This document shows, piece after piece, positions 8,001 through 19,315 of a DNA stretch of 27,945 nt (position 1 is the stretch's first letter; the number at the start of each line of letters is the position of its first letter). The DNA lies in the NCBI GenBank assembly GCA_030141605.1, contig JAQGDQ010001722.1, positions 1-27,945 on the forward strand, given 5' to 3'. The DNA comes from Tubiluchus corallicola. Lineage: Eukaryota; Priapulida; Priapulimorpha; Priapulimorphida; Tubiluchidae. The notes beneath the pieces are model-generated. The model was given only the letters and a program-made list of their open reading frames with translations. It searched no databases and was not told where the DNA came from. The position numbers were made by a program, and so were the translations under genes.

Positions 8001-9888
8001 TTATGAACAGAAGTACACTATGGGCCAGTCTATGAACATAAGTACACTATGGGCGAGTCTATGAACAGAAGTAAACTATGTGCCAGTCTATGAACAGAAC
8101 TACACTATGTGCCAGTCTATGAACAGAAGTAAACTATGTGCCAGTCTATGAACAGAAGTACACTATGTGCCAGTCTATGAACAGAAGTGCACTATGAGTC
8201 AGTCTATGAACAGAAGTACACTATGGGCCAGTCTGTGAACAGAAGTACACTATGGGCCAGTCTGTGAACAGAAGTACACTATGGGCCAGTCTATGAACAG
8301 AAGTACACTATGGGCCAGTCTATGAACAGAAGTACACTATGGGCCAGTCTATGAACAGAAGTACACTATGGGCCAGTCTATGAACAGAAGTACACTATGT
8401 GCCAGTCTATGAACAGAAGTACACTATGGGCCAGTCTATGAACAGAAGTACACTATGGGCCAGTCTATGAACAGAAGTACACTATGGGCCAGTCTATGAA
8501 CAGAAGTACACTATGTGCCAGTCTATGAACAGAAGTACACTATGGGCCAGTCTATGAACAGAAGTACACTATGTGCCAGTCTATGAACAGAAGTACACTA
8601 TGGGCCAGTCTATGAACAGAAGTACACTATGGGCCAGTCTATGAACAGAAGTACACTATGGGCCAGTCTATGAACAGAAGTACACTATGGGCCAGTCTAT
8701 GAACAGAAGTACACTATGGGCCAGTCTGTGAACAGAAGTACACTATGGGCCAGTCTATGAACAGAAGTACACTATGGGCCAGTCTATGAACAGAAGTACA
8801 CTATGGGCCAGTCTATGAACAGAAGTACACTATGGGCCAGTCTGTGAACAGAAGTACACTATGGGCCAGTCTATGAACAGAAGTACACTATGGGCCAGTG
8901 TGTGAACAGAAGTACACTATGGGCCAGTCTATGAACAGAAGTACACTATGGGCCAATCTATGAACAGAAGTACACTAAGGGCCAGTGTGTGAACAGAAGT
9001 ACACTATGGGCCAGTCTGTGAACAGAAGCACACTATGGGTCAGTCTGTGAACAGAAGTACACTATGGGCCAGTCTATGAACAGAAGTACACTAAGGGCCA
9101 GTGTGTGAACAGAAGTACACTATGGGCCAGTCTATGAACAGAAGTACACTATGGGCCAGTCTGTGAACAGAAGTACACTATGGGCCAGTGTGTGAACAGA
9201 AGTATACTATGGGCCAGTCTGTGAACAGAAGTACACTATGGGCCAGTCTATGAACAGAAGTACACTAAGGGCCAGTGTGTGAACAGAAGTACACTGTGGG
9301 CCAGTCTGTGAACAGAAGTACACTATGTGTCAGTCTATGAACAGAAGTACACTATGGGCCAGTCTATGAACAGAAGTACACTATGGGCCAGTCTATGAAC
9401 AGAAGTGCACTATGGGCCAGTCTGTGAACAGAAGCACACTATGGGCCAGTCTATGAACAGAAGTACACTATGGGCCAGTCTATGAACAGAAGTACACTAT
9501 GGGCCAGTCTATGAACAGAAGTACACTATGGGCCAGTCTGTGAACAGAAGTACACTATGTGTCAGTGTGTGAACAGAAGTACACTATGGGCCAGTCTGCG
9601 AACAGAAGTACACTATGGGCCAGTCTATGAACAGAAGCACACTATGGGCCAGTCTATGAACAGAAGTACACTATGTGCCAGTCTATGAACAGAAGTACAC
9701 TATGGGCCACTCTATGAACAGAAGCACACTATGGGCCAGTCTATGAACAGAAGTACACTATGTGCCAGTCTATGAACAGAAGTACACTATGGGTCAATCT
9801 ATGAACAGAAGTACACTATGTGCCAGTCTTTGAACAAAAGTACACTATGGGCCAGTCTATGAACAGAAGTACACTATGTGCCAGTCTG
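8001..9888 (+). repeat. 29-bp minisatellite, about 65 units, left arm
   Basis: Head-to-tail units starting CAGTCTATGAACAGAAGTAC followed by ACTATGGGC make a 29-bp period over 1888 bp. Variants include CAGTCTGTG, CAGTGTGTG, TATGTGC, TAAGGGC and GTGCAC units. There are no spacers, so it is not CRISPR, and a period of 29 cannot keep a reading frame. It lies in the atlastin A-B intron. The right-arm array has exactly the same length. Confidence 0.97.
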
Positions 9889-9994
9889 CCGCACCCTGTG
9901 AATCTGAACATGCGTCATATGCTATACAAGCTCAACCTTTAACATGATTTTAAGAATGAAGTTTTCAAACTTTTTTACAAACTCAACATCGTAC

Positions 9995-10207
9995 CCTGTT
10001 TTCCATGTATCGCAAGAAGAAATCTAACAGGAAAGATTTTCCCTTGCGGAAAGCTCCGGCTACGGAAACAACCACCACCCTTTTGTCTCGCACATGCTCC
10101 TGAAGCAGAATGCTCGCAAGGGCATCTTCATCCAGATCAAACGTGTGATCGGTTCCCGTGACGACGACTGGTACGGGTACACCTTTCTGCCTGGTTACAC
10201 CATTCAT
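9995..10207 (-). CDS. ATL: Atlastin exon A (start and P-loop), left copy
   Basis: From the ATG at 10207-10205 the exon encodes 71 residues, beginning [20 protein letters not shown] and ending [22 protein letters not shown] at residues 51-58 is the G1/P-loop (GxxxxGKS) in the form diagnostic of atlastins. The donor is AGG|GTACGA, phase 0. The ATG has G at -3, and the short leader before the first beta-strand is compatible with some invertebrate atlastins. TTTAAAG just before it could instead be a splice acceptor, with the true start further upstream. The protein is identical to the right copy, with one silent difference (ACG/ACA). A MITE ends about 22 bp upstream of the ATG. Together exons A-C give 151 residues; full atlastins are roughly 500-560. 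Confidence 0.92.
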
Positions 10208-10229
10208 ATCACCTTTAAAGTATAAATCT

Positions 10230-10687
10230 AGGATGAGAATGACAAATTGCAAAAAAACTCTGAAACAGGCCATAGGCAGCAACAAATTGCAATTTTGTGA
10301 CCATAGAGAGCCTCTAAGTGGACTTAAAATATCAGTTACCTTGTTTCATGCATAATTTAAAATACCCAACTATCAAAGATACATGATACCTAATTGTCTC
10401 AAAAACGCCTAAGTACTGGCCGCTCCTATGCAAAAGTATATAAAAACTGTCTGCAATTGACTCAAATAACTCTGCACAATTGATTCTACATTTTTATACA
10501 TAGAGATACACACGTGGTTACACTGATGTACATGATGTAAACAAAGTGACGGCCTGCCAACTAGTGGTCAGCTTGTGAAATAATGTACTGGGTCCGTAAA
10601 TATTTTCTCAACGAATTTACACGATTTACAAAAATGGCACTACTGGTCTTCCAAAAACTCGGAATTCCGCGGAAAATTCTCATCCCT
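10230..10687 (-). mobile_element. MITE with AGGGATGAGAAT ends, copy 2 (left arm, abutting exon A)
   Basis: Starts with a slightly eroded terminus AGGATGAGAATGAC and ends AAAATTCTCATCCCT. On the gene strand it lies directly upstream of exon A and carries the TATA-like string GTATAAAAATGTAG. The internal block AGTTACCTTGTTTCATGCAT is absent from copy 1, while the GC-rich block of copy 1 is absent here. Its mirror copy is 21577-22035. Confidence 0.78.
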
Positions 10688-11034
10688 GAGAGATGAATTA
10701 CTATTGTGCAACATTAAAGGAAAGGTCAAGCGTTCTAGAAGATTAGGCTTATTTCAATGTTCGGGGAAAATGTTATAAAGATTTAGTAACAAAACTGCAA
10801 TGAGCGCTTCGCTTAACTAGTTACATCACTTTAAAGTCACGATCACTTCATGCTTGGGTGCTCCCGTTTCCAATGTCAATTCTTCATCCAATGACATCAT
10901 TCGTCTTGAAGAAAAGTAGCGCACTGTCAATCATCGTCAAACGTATAAGTTTTTACAAAAGAAATAGATAGCTAATTTTGTAATATTTTTGCATCAACAT
11001 TGGGTAAGATGCAGAAGTTTGAATTAGTTTAAGC
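10688..11034 (+). other. Intergenic or 5' flank, nothing recognised
   Basis: AT-rich sequence upstream of the left atlastin exon A on the gene strand, nearly identical to 21236-21576 in the other arm. No gene, TIR or clear core promoter was identified. Confidence 0.4.
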
Positions 11035-11130
11035 TCTGCGCGCTTACGGATTGCCACGACGCGCTTACGGAATGCCACGACGCGCTTACGGAAAGCCACG
11101 ACGCACTTACGGAAAGCCACAACGCGTTTA
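11035..11130 (+). repeat. 21-bp minisatellite, about 4-5 units, left arm
   Basis: Units such as GCGCTTACGGAATGCCACGA repeat with a 21-bp period. Because 21 is a multiple of three they create short open frames of heptapeptide repeats on both strands, with no further coding support. The mirrored array is at 21127-21235. CG-rich units contrast with the AT-rich surroundings. Confidence 0.85.
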
Positions 11131-12440
11131 CGAAAACTCACGAAGTCTCCCAGTTACATCACGATTTTCAAGTGAATGGCGGCAACCACCACGCATAAAA
11201 ATTTCTTTTTCAGAGGTGGTGCATTTTAAATTTATGCTTTATAGACAGTTCTTTGCAAATTTCTTTGTTATATTTTTCTAAGTTTAAGTTTAAATTTTTT
11301 TAAACAGAGACACAAGCACAACAACGTATCAAAAAGCTCCAATAATTCTACCACGAATTACAAATGTAGCCAAATTAAACAACAGAATAAGTAAAACGTG
11401 ACACGTACAGGTTAACATGTTGCGATAATCAACGTGCAGATGTATTTTAATCACTCATCAAAAACAACTGAGTTCAGTAAATGCCCTCTATTCATTAAGC
11501 GCCAATCATTTTGAACTTTGTAGGGTAAAACAACCTCATTATCTTTCGCCAACCGCAGCAAAACACTAGACGTCCTTTGATACATGAGACGACAAATATT
11601 GGCAGAAAGTTGATAAGTGGAATGAACTTTGCATAGCTTTGCATAATGATACTATAACGATTAATGTACTAGATAAGCCTGGTAAGTAACCCCACATAAC
11701 TAATGACCAAAACTTGCCATTCGAATGAGTCTGCGTAAAAGAACATTCAAACACTTTTTCAACATTTGGTTAGCAAAATTAGAACGTGAAACGACCTTAA
11801 TTTCTTCTAGGCTGATCGGTTGGTTTTTCCTGGAACACTCCACTGGGCTGCAGCAAGGAGGCGATCAATAAAGTAGCGTGTACGATCACACAAGTGCACA
11901 CCAGACCAAACTACTCAAAAGGTTAAGTTGGAGTGCCAGAAAGGGGCGTGTTCTGCTTAATTTTATCCAAATAAATCAATTATAAATGTTTAAGCAAATA
12001 GAATGACAGGATAGATGAGATTCCCCTGAATAGAACAGTACCTACAAAGTCTCTGCCAAATCGGATTGGAACTAAGGTAACACCGAAGTTCAGGAAACCG
12101 AATCAAACTGAAGCTCGGATTCGAAGTCGGTTTCGAAGCTCCGATTCTGTTAGAGCTTCGCCGATACCCTAACAACAACAAACACCTGCACTTTACAGAC
12201 ACTTTGTCAAGAACAATCCTGATCAGCTTGCTTCATTAGGAGTCATACTGCAGGCTGCAGCGGTATCTGATAGCTACTGGGGTGTCAAGTTTGTCATTTT
12301 CATTTACATTATAAAAAGAGCTGAATAAAATGTGAACATGGTCAAGATTGGTCAATGTGGCAAATTTCATTACGATAAATGTAAAAAAATAAATCGAGTC
12401 ACTTATGAAATGCTACAGTCGTTTGAAACCAAAAAACAAG
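11131..12440 (+). other. Highly conserved non-coding part of the left arm
   Basis: Reads nearly base for base as the reverse complement of about 19826-21135. It includes a block rich in TTCGAAGC/GAATCGGAG-like motifs at about 12100-12165, itself partly self-complementary. Open frames of 62 and 70 codons are identical in both arms, but they have no recognisable domain or splice context, and I treat them as chance frames in a conserved segment. Confidence 0.5.
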
Positions 12441-12460
12441 TATAATTTTTAGGCCTAGTC

Positions 12461-13375
12461 CGACTTGCCAGTATAGTAAGTAAGTAAGTATGTAAGTAAG
12501 TATCTTTATTTACCACCTTTTTTACAAGAAAAACACAGAGCATGAAACGATAATATGATACAAAGTGACGAGATTATTAAATGAATTAATTATCTGAGTT
12601 AATGATGTTCAAGTGATTGGTGAACGGGTGGCGAAAAACTAAAAGTTACCAAAGTCAACCATCCTGTAAGTAATGTTGCTATTAGTGATACGCGCAATTA
12701 TCTTGACGAAGATTTCAGAATAAGGTGTGTAAAACTATTGAGATTAAGTTTAAATTTGAACATAAATATCATGGACATAAAGGCATAATAAATACATATA
12801 ATGTTGATATTCTAAGCAATGCGTAAATTTACGCAGCTAGAATTGCCCTACCTCTTAAATTTCATTTATACTTAACTATACTGTTTATACTGTCATGATC
12901 AGGGGTTAAGTAAGCACATGAAATCCATATTTTTCCACAAAGTTTTTGTTAACGAAAGACAAACTTTACTAGGATTCGTCCTGCAATCAATATGGCAGGC
13001 AAATTACTTCGCTCATTCACTACTCTCTAAGTAAATGAGAATATTTATGAATGTCGAGACGTGACCCGTTCTTTAAACAGTTTCAAATTATGACATCTAG
13101 TTTTCGATGCAACAACTAAATGAAAGAAATTTCCAGGCAAATTTTTTTGTTTTCTATCCACTATCTCATAAACCTCTATAAGATCTCCACAGTGTCTTCT
13201 TAATTCAGACGTGGTCAAACTGCAATCTTTCTAAATATGTGAGATTTTTTTACAGTCAAATATTATTTTTCTAGCATGCCCTTGCACTCCTACCATAAGA
13301 AGCATGTCTTTCTGGTAACGGGAGTTCCAAACCTGTACACGCTATTCTAGATGAGGTCAGACCAAACCAATGTAT
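12461..13375 (-). pseudogene. LINE reverse-transcriptase C-terminus with 3' tail, left arm
   Basis: On the minus strand, 13365-13000 is the counterpart of the right-arm relic (19316-19720), whose frame contains VWNSRYQKDMLLMVGVQGHA and later HSLKLFKERV. The left arm also keeps a downstream 3' part ending in an AATAAAG-like signal and a TACTTACT microsatellite (plus-strand AAGTAAGTAAG near 12477-12500), a typical LINE tail. The right arm lacks about 416 bp of this end. Stop codons and frameshifts show it is dead. It resembles CR1/L2-like non-LTR elements; the clade is uncertain. Confidence 0.65.
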
Positions 13376-14314
13376 AATTTCAAAACAATTTCTTTATTTT
13401 TAGAAGTTTACATCTTTACCATCCCAAGATTACTTTACTTTTTAACAGACGAAATGCATTACCGTGAAATTTCGAGTCTCACGTATGGTACACTTACAAG
13501 TTTTATTCCTGAATACCTGAGCTGTGACTGCTACGTAGCTACATTCATTCATAATCCATTTATTATATTTCTCAATGATTAGGTTATATCTGTTTTATCT
13601 TGTATTGGTCACTTTTTCCCAATGTACTGCAGTGCATGGTCTTTGTCAGTTTGTGCAAAAAATTGAATAGAAATAACACTTCTACGCTTCTTCAGTACTA
13701 ATAAGTAGCATTATCTCTAACACAACAAGTAACAGTAATAAAACAATCGAGCACTGAAGCTACTAAAAAGAAATTAATACTAGTGGTACACTGCATTTTC
13801 AAACCATAATCTCTCAAACTGTCACTTTGACTGTGACAGTGAGAAAATATAACCATAAAGTTTCAATTGCGGATATCAATGACGTCTCACATGTATGCAA
13901 CATTTGGCTGGAAGTTACTTTGCCAAAACATCCGAACGTATCTAAGGTGGGGTAGTGAGAGTCAGCCAAAGTTAACCTAGTTTTCAGCAACAACGGTGTA
14001 CTGGGTAACCACGGAAGTCAATGTAAGCATAACTGCTGATACAAAAACATGCGCTTCAAGGACATACATCTGAACTATATAACATTTATAATATCTTTTA
14101 TGAGACCTAGTAAAATTTCATCAGACATATAATTACCTGCGAAACGTTGTTTATCACAGACCGCCATTTTGTAATTTGAAAAATGACAACGTGTCCCAAA
14201 ATGCATAGCCCATTTTGCCTCTGGTTGACCTGTTCTAGACCATTGATAAATAAGACTAATAAACGAGTAAGTAAAAACGCAGCCATTGTTTTCTTCTTTT
14301 TAACTAATTATTAT
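13376..14314 (+). other. Inner left arm, no gene recognised
   Basis: Paired with about 18370-19315 but with more substitutions and small indels than the 10.7-12.4 kb stretch. A short imperfect inverted repeat, CTGTCACTTTGACTGTGACA, near 13819-13840 could form a small hairpin. A 70-codon frame at 13370-13582 is not preserved in the other arm and is not a gene. Confidence 0.45.
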
Positions 14315-15477
14315 ATATTATTATAATCTTGACGTCAACAATATTATTTCATTTTTTGGTCTTTATAAACACCTACCAAACCCAGAAGTGATACATTTCC
14401 TCTCATATAAGTTTTGCAATTGATTCAAAAGGGTTATAGAGGTCATCTCTAGCCTCCCTGCGATTGTATGAGTTTGTTATTTGATATCAATGCTTTATAA
14501 GTTCCATCACATGAATGGCAATAATGTTTTCATTCCCCAAAGTGTGTGATACTTTGTGTGAACATGATGACTTTCATTATTAAATGAGGTATGATAGAAA
14601 TTTGATCACCTTTAGTGTTAGAAGTCATTGTGACAAGCACCTCAAATTTTTAAAGCATGTGTGTCACGGCAATATAGCTGCCAAAGCATTAAAAGCGTGT
14701 GTTTATTGGAAGATGCTCTTGATCCGCTTTTTGGGCATCGCCAGATGACCCGTCAGCAATGATGAATCCACAGCTGGGTACTAATAACCTACAAACAGAA
14801 CCTTCAACCAGGAGAGGATACGTACATATATTTTACAAGTGCAACTTTTCCTAAACAGATGATTGGGCATGCACAGCCATTATGTCAGTTAACCAATGCC
14901 TTTGTGTGCGTGTAGATACTTTCAAGCAGACAACACATCACCTATGATTGTCTTAATACTAGGTTTATCAACAATATAATAGGATTATACAGATTTTTTC
15001 GATATTTTTTTTTAGTTGTGTCCAATTAAATTGCAACGAATATTATAGGCCTTTCTCGCTTTGTTCTCTCTTCAGCTTTTTAAACTTGGTTCCTGGCACT
15101 TGGGTCACTCAAGCAGTATAGATGCTTCATGACAGTGTTGTCTGTTGTTACTGACATTGCTTTTGCTGGCACGTCTTATTGTTGTTGATTTGATTTGCTG
15201 CTGTTGCTATACTGTTGTTCCTTGGATAATGGTAATATTGCTCTTGTTATTGTTGCTGCTGCCGCTCCTGCTGCTGTTGTTGTTGATAGTGGTGAGGACA
15301 TTGCTACTGATAGGATTTCCGCAAATAAAGTTAACAAGTAAATGAATCAAATAACTAAAAAGAATCATCACAAGATTTTAAATAACCATGCCAATTTAGT
15401 TTAAATCAAGCTTAAATGATTTAGTTAGTTCATACGTCTATTTTACAAAAGTAAATAAACAAACAAGAAAGTTATAA
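14315..15477 (+). other. Spacer between the arms, first part
   Basis: Single-copy sequence between the palindrome arms. It holds a short GTT/GCT-rich low-complexity stretch at about 15175-15290 and otherwise nothing I recognise. Confidence 0.4.
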
Positions 15478-16150
15478 ATGGGTTTTTAGTTGAAATCTAA
15501 AATTAAAGACTTGAATAATTCAGCACTTCATCTACATACATTCTTTATCATTGTAGTGTTTGAATCGTCGTTTGTAAGCAACGTGCAATTAGCAATTTTT
15601 TTTGCAATTTTTTAACAAGTTATTAGTGTTGTACTGAAGAACAAAATCAAGTAGTAAGCGTGATCTCCGAGAGGGACTGCTTTTTATTAGTGATTCAAAA
15701 ATCTTTCAAACAAAAATTCGAATTCCATTTGGATTCGTATTCTCAAAATTTGGTTTGATTCCATTTTGAATCATTGCATTTTTCTGTCTTTTAAGACAAT
15801 ATACAGTCTTTTTTCCTACTATGTCCACTAACACATCCTTCTTCCGGTCCTGAGTGATCTAACGTTTTTCCTAGGTCTTCTTTTTGTTCACTTATCAGTT
15901 TCTTTTTATCTAGCTCACGTGCCAGCAGGTTTTTACAAGCCTTTGCTTTTCTAGCCCACTGCAGTGTAATTATTCTTTTATGATAACGATAGTATATGAA
16001 ACAGTATGAAGTAACTATTTTGGTGTCACCATGTATTGAATGTCACAACGATGTACTGAAAATTATGATAATAAAAATTCAAACTCCAAAAACTTCGAAA
16101 GTTACAAATTCAATTCGAATTCGCTCTCTGATAGAGAATGCTCATCCTTA
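15478..16150 (+). mobile_element. Diverged relative of the hAT-like MITE at 17304
   Basis: Shares in order TTGAATAATTCAGCACTTC, GCAATTAGCA, GAACAAAATC, TTCGAAAGTTACAAATTC and GAGAATGCTCA with the element at 17304-17690, but is longer. It contains about 280 bp of unrelated sequence around 15780-16060, and its left terminus is not recognisable. It is an older, interrupted copy in the same orientation. Confidence 0.65.
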
Positions 16151-17303
16151 TCATTAGTAGTAGCATCAGCTCAGACTCCACTGTGTTTGATATTTCTACT
16201 GCGAAGGGCGTGCGCGATGCCCTGTATGCGTTATCTGAAATTTGTCAAAAAAAAGGTAAAGCACTATTTTTTCTTAAACGTTAAGTAATAAACAAATATT
16301 CAACTACTTTCGCTTTTTTGCGACAAAATGTGAGCACAGAACTTTTAAGCGTTTCTATAAGTTTGATTATACACCATGTTGTAATTCTATTGTTTGTAAG
16401 TTTCACTTTTCACTTTCACTTTTGTTATCAATCCGCCATGTAAAACGGTTCTGAGTAAACATGGGTGCATGATGGTATGGTGTTCGGCTTGTACCATGAA
16501 TTTTTAGTTCGCATTTTGCAAACTTGCTTTGAAAAATCAAATTAACTTTGCGAGCCTGGAGCAGGTAAATGCAAGGTTCTTATATTGCTGAACTTAATTA
16601 TGTATAATATGTTTAAGTTGCATCTGACTTTACTGCAATAAGCAGGTGTGTTTTGAGGCTTTGCCGAGCTCCGGGTCTGAGTTAGTGAAGTTAAACGCTA
16701 AGGTGAAACCGAGTGTAGACCCAAGTGAGTTAGGTACTTCGATTTTCATCTTCGTAATAGTTCACTAATCTCAGAACAAGGGTTTGTGGGTAAACACACC
16801 AAAATAGTAGAACCTGTATGTGTATTCTTAGAGTAATTTCGACGTGGGAAAGCAAATTATTGTAGTGTTGTTAGCTGATAGATGCCTAGTAGTAGTAATT
16901 ACTAATAGGATATTGGCACTTCCTTTACTAGAGACGGTTTTGGTTATGCTTACTAAGTGATGGACTATAAACATTTGGTCACACACATGTTTTGCGCCAT
17001 GACCTTGCGCACATATCGCTTACAGCTCAAAAGTGGGTTGGGTGATGACTAAACAATGCTGACTGAACAGCGGCAGGTCTGGAGCTTTTTTGTTTGAAAT
17101 CGTGAGGTCGACTGCATTTGAGTATATCTTGTTTGAAGCATCTCATTCGCCCAATTTGCAGGATGTTTTACCGTGTATAGTGAGCGAAGTAGCGAAACTT
17201 ATTCGAAAATGCTTAGCCATACTGTTTAAATACTTTAAATGTCTATTCTGTTTAAATATTTGGTTTCTGAATTTTAGGATTCCGCCAACTGCTTTATGAT
17301 TAT
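16151..17303 (+). other. Spacer sequence without recognised gene
   Basis: Mixed AT-rich sequence. It includes TTTCACTTTTCACTTTCACT direct repeats near 16401-16420 and a GC-richer block at about 16640-16735. Open frames up to about 80 codons show no domain. No RNA gene was identified with confidence. Confidence 0.4.
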
Positions 17304-17690
17304 TAGGGGTGAGCATCGAACGTTCGAATCGAACGTTTGAATTCGATTCGAACGAGTTTTTTAGCTCGAACTCGATTCGAATCCAAAACTATAGATTCGA
17401 ATAATTCAGCACTTCAATCACATATGTTCCTGATCACTAAAACGATTGAAGCAACATGCAATTAGCATAATTGAGCAGTAATTTCTGTGCACAATTTTAA
17501 ACAAATTACTAGTCGTTTTATTGCAGAACAAAATCTAGTGATACGCATAATCTTTGTAAGACTAATTTTTACTGGTGGTTCGAAAACTTGTTCGAAAATC
17601 GTTCAATTGAAGTTCGATTCGATTCGAATTCGAAAGTTACAAATTCGGTTCGATTCAAATTCGCTTTCTGGTAGAGAATGCTCACCCCTA
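17304..17690 (+). mobile_element. hAT-like MITE with 8-bp target duplication
   Basis: The 387-bp element starts TAGGGGTGAGCATCGAACGT and ends GAGAATGCTCACCCCTA, an inverted repeat of at least 12 bp. It is flanked on both sides by the 8-mer ATGATTAT (17296-17303 and 17691-17698). The 8-bp duplication and TAGGG-type terminus fit hAT. The interior is rich in TTCGATTCGAA motifs and non-coding, so the element is non-autonomous. The intact duplication suggests a fairly recent insertion. Confidence 0.85.
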
Positions 17691-17959
17691 ATGATTATTA
17701 TTAAAATAGATACCTTTTTCAATAGTATACTTCGAGTAATAGTGCATGTAAATAATAATAATAAAATAACAAAATCTTGAAGAAATTGGAAATAAATGAT
17801 TTTAAAGTCACTTGGTTCTGGTTGACTAAGTGTATTACAAGGTTATCCACTCCTGCGCATCATAAAAGTAGCAAACCTTGACCAAAGCGCAATCAGGATG
17901 CTTTCATTGTGGTCATTTGACCACTTCTTCTCAGTATCTTCTCAATGTTTCTTCGATAC

Positions 17960-18350
17960 CACTAGCCAAGCTTGCACAGCAGATGGATATGTGTTCTAGT
18001 TGTCCAGTAAAAAAATGGTTGCCATAGTGAGAAGGGTTGCCCAGTGATGGCCAAAAAACTTCTAAAATTGCTATTTTTGGGACTTCTCCAAAACTGCCGA
18101 GGTAGGAAAGACGAAACGCGGTACTGCGGTACCTCCGATAATTGTCTAAAAGATGTCAAAACAAAAGTTTGAATTTTAATCTGTCTGCTTGTCTATGTTT
18201 CTTTGCTATTTCTCAGGGATTGCCGATCTGACTCTGGCAAAATCTGCACAGTGGGTGGGATGTGGACCGTAGTTGTGCAGTAAAAAATTTGGTTGCCATA
18301 GTGATGACAGTTGTCTAGCAATGGCCGAAAAACTTCTAAAATTCGTAACT
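17960..18350 (+). repeat. Tandem duplication, two diverged units of about 276 bp
   Basis: TGGTTGCCATAGTGA at about 18015 recurs at about 18291, with related flanks in the same order (CAGTAAAAAA, GTTG-C-AGTGATGGCC/AATGGCC, AAAAACTTCTAAAATT). The second unit ends close to the inner edge of the right palindrome arm (about 18370). It is non-coding. Confidence 0.7.
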
Positions 18351-18884
18351 TGATACACGGTACTTTGGAATAATTAAGTTAAAAAGAAGAAAACAATGGC
18401 TAACTCGTTTATTAGTCTTATTTATCAATGGTCTAGAACAGTCAACCAGAGGCAAAATGGGCTATGCATTTTGGGACACGTTGTCATTTTTCAAATTACA
18501 AAATGGCGGTCTGTGATAAACAACGTTTCGCAGGTAATTATATGTCTGATGAAATTTTACTAGGTCTCATAAAAGATATTATAAATGTTATATAGTTCAG
18601 ATGTATGTCCTTGAAGCGCATGTTTTTGTATCAGCAGTTATGCTTACATTGACTTCCGTGGTTACCCAGTACACGGTTGTTGCTGAAAACTAGGTTAACT
18701 TTGGCTGACTCTCACTACCCCACCTTAGATACGTTCGGACGGACGTTTTGGCAAAGTAACTTCCAGACAAATGTTGCATACATGTGGGACGTCATTGTTA
18801 TCCGCAATTGAAACTTTATGGTTATATTTTCTCACTGTCACAGTCAAAGTGACAGTTTGAGAGATTATGGTTTGAAAATGCAGT

Positions 18885-18932
18885 GTACCACTAGTAGTAC
18901 TACTACTAGTACTTTAGTAGTAGTAGTAATTT
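18885..18932 (+). repeat. TAG/CTA expansion, right arm only
   Basis: ACTAGTAGTACTACTACTAG and TAGTAGTAGTAGTAA lie where the left arm has only ATACTAGTGG (about 13777-13786). This is a local simple-repeat expansion that is self-complementary and arose in one arm. Confidence 0.8.
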
Positions 18933-19315
18933 TCTTTTTAGTAGTTTCAGTGCTCGATTGTTTTATTACTGTTACTTGTTAGAGATAATGCTACTTATTA
19001 GTACTGAAGAAGCGTAGAAGTGTTATTTCAATTCAATTTTTTGCACAAACAGACAAAGACCATGCTCTACAGTACATTGGGAAAAAAAGTGACCAATACA
19101 AGATACAACCTAATCATTGAGAAATATAATAAATGGATTATTGATGAATGTAGTTAGGCAGCAGTCACTGCTCAGGTATTCAGGAATAAAAACTGTAAGT
19201 GTAGCATACGTGACATTTCACGGTAATGCATTTCGTCTGTTAAAAAGTAAATAATCTTGGGATGGTAAATATGTAAACTTCTAAAAATAAAGAAATTGTT
19301 TTGAAATTATACATT

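Larger units (their letters stand above)
4022..14314 (+). repeat. Left arm of the large inverted duplication
   Basis: The reverse complement of this segment aligns along its length with about 18370-27930. Paired positions sum to about 31978 at exon C, 32266 from exon B to about 12.4 kb, and 32682 at the inner edge, and the steps mark large indels. The stretch from about 10.7 to 12.4 kb is nearly identical between arms. The inner 13-14.3 kb and the outer ends show more substitutions and small indels. The inner edge is at the TTTTAACT..AATTATT near 14314; the outer edge is near 4022, where the arms diverge after TTTAAGTCTTT (right-arm strand). It carries atlastin exons A-C on the minus strand. 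Confidence 0.93.

Noticed and set aside
8001-9888. CRISPR-like array of 29-bp repeats
   Set aside because: Repeats are directly adjacent with no unique spacers, in a eukaryotic intron; this is a minisatellite.
11566-12202. Two open frames (62 and 70 codons) identical in both palindrome arms (also 20064-20700)
   Set aside because: Identity follows from the near-identity of that DNA stretch; no domain, codon pattern or splice context supports them.
15145-15345. Leu-rich open frame that could look like a signal or membrane peptide
   Set aside because: It is a GTT/GCT low-complexity stretch translated into leucine; no family match.
16630-16740. 5S rRNA-like block (GAGCTCCGGGTCTGA, GAAGTTAA, TTAGGTACTTCGAT)
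   Set aside because: Only scattered motif similarity; spacing between the A-box-like and C-box-like parts is too long and no flanking stem is visible.
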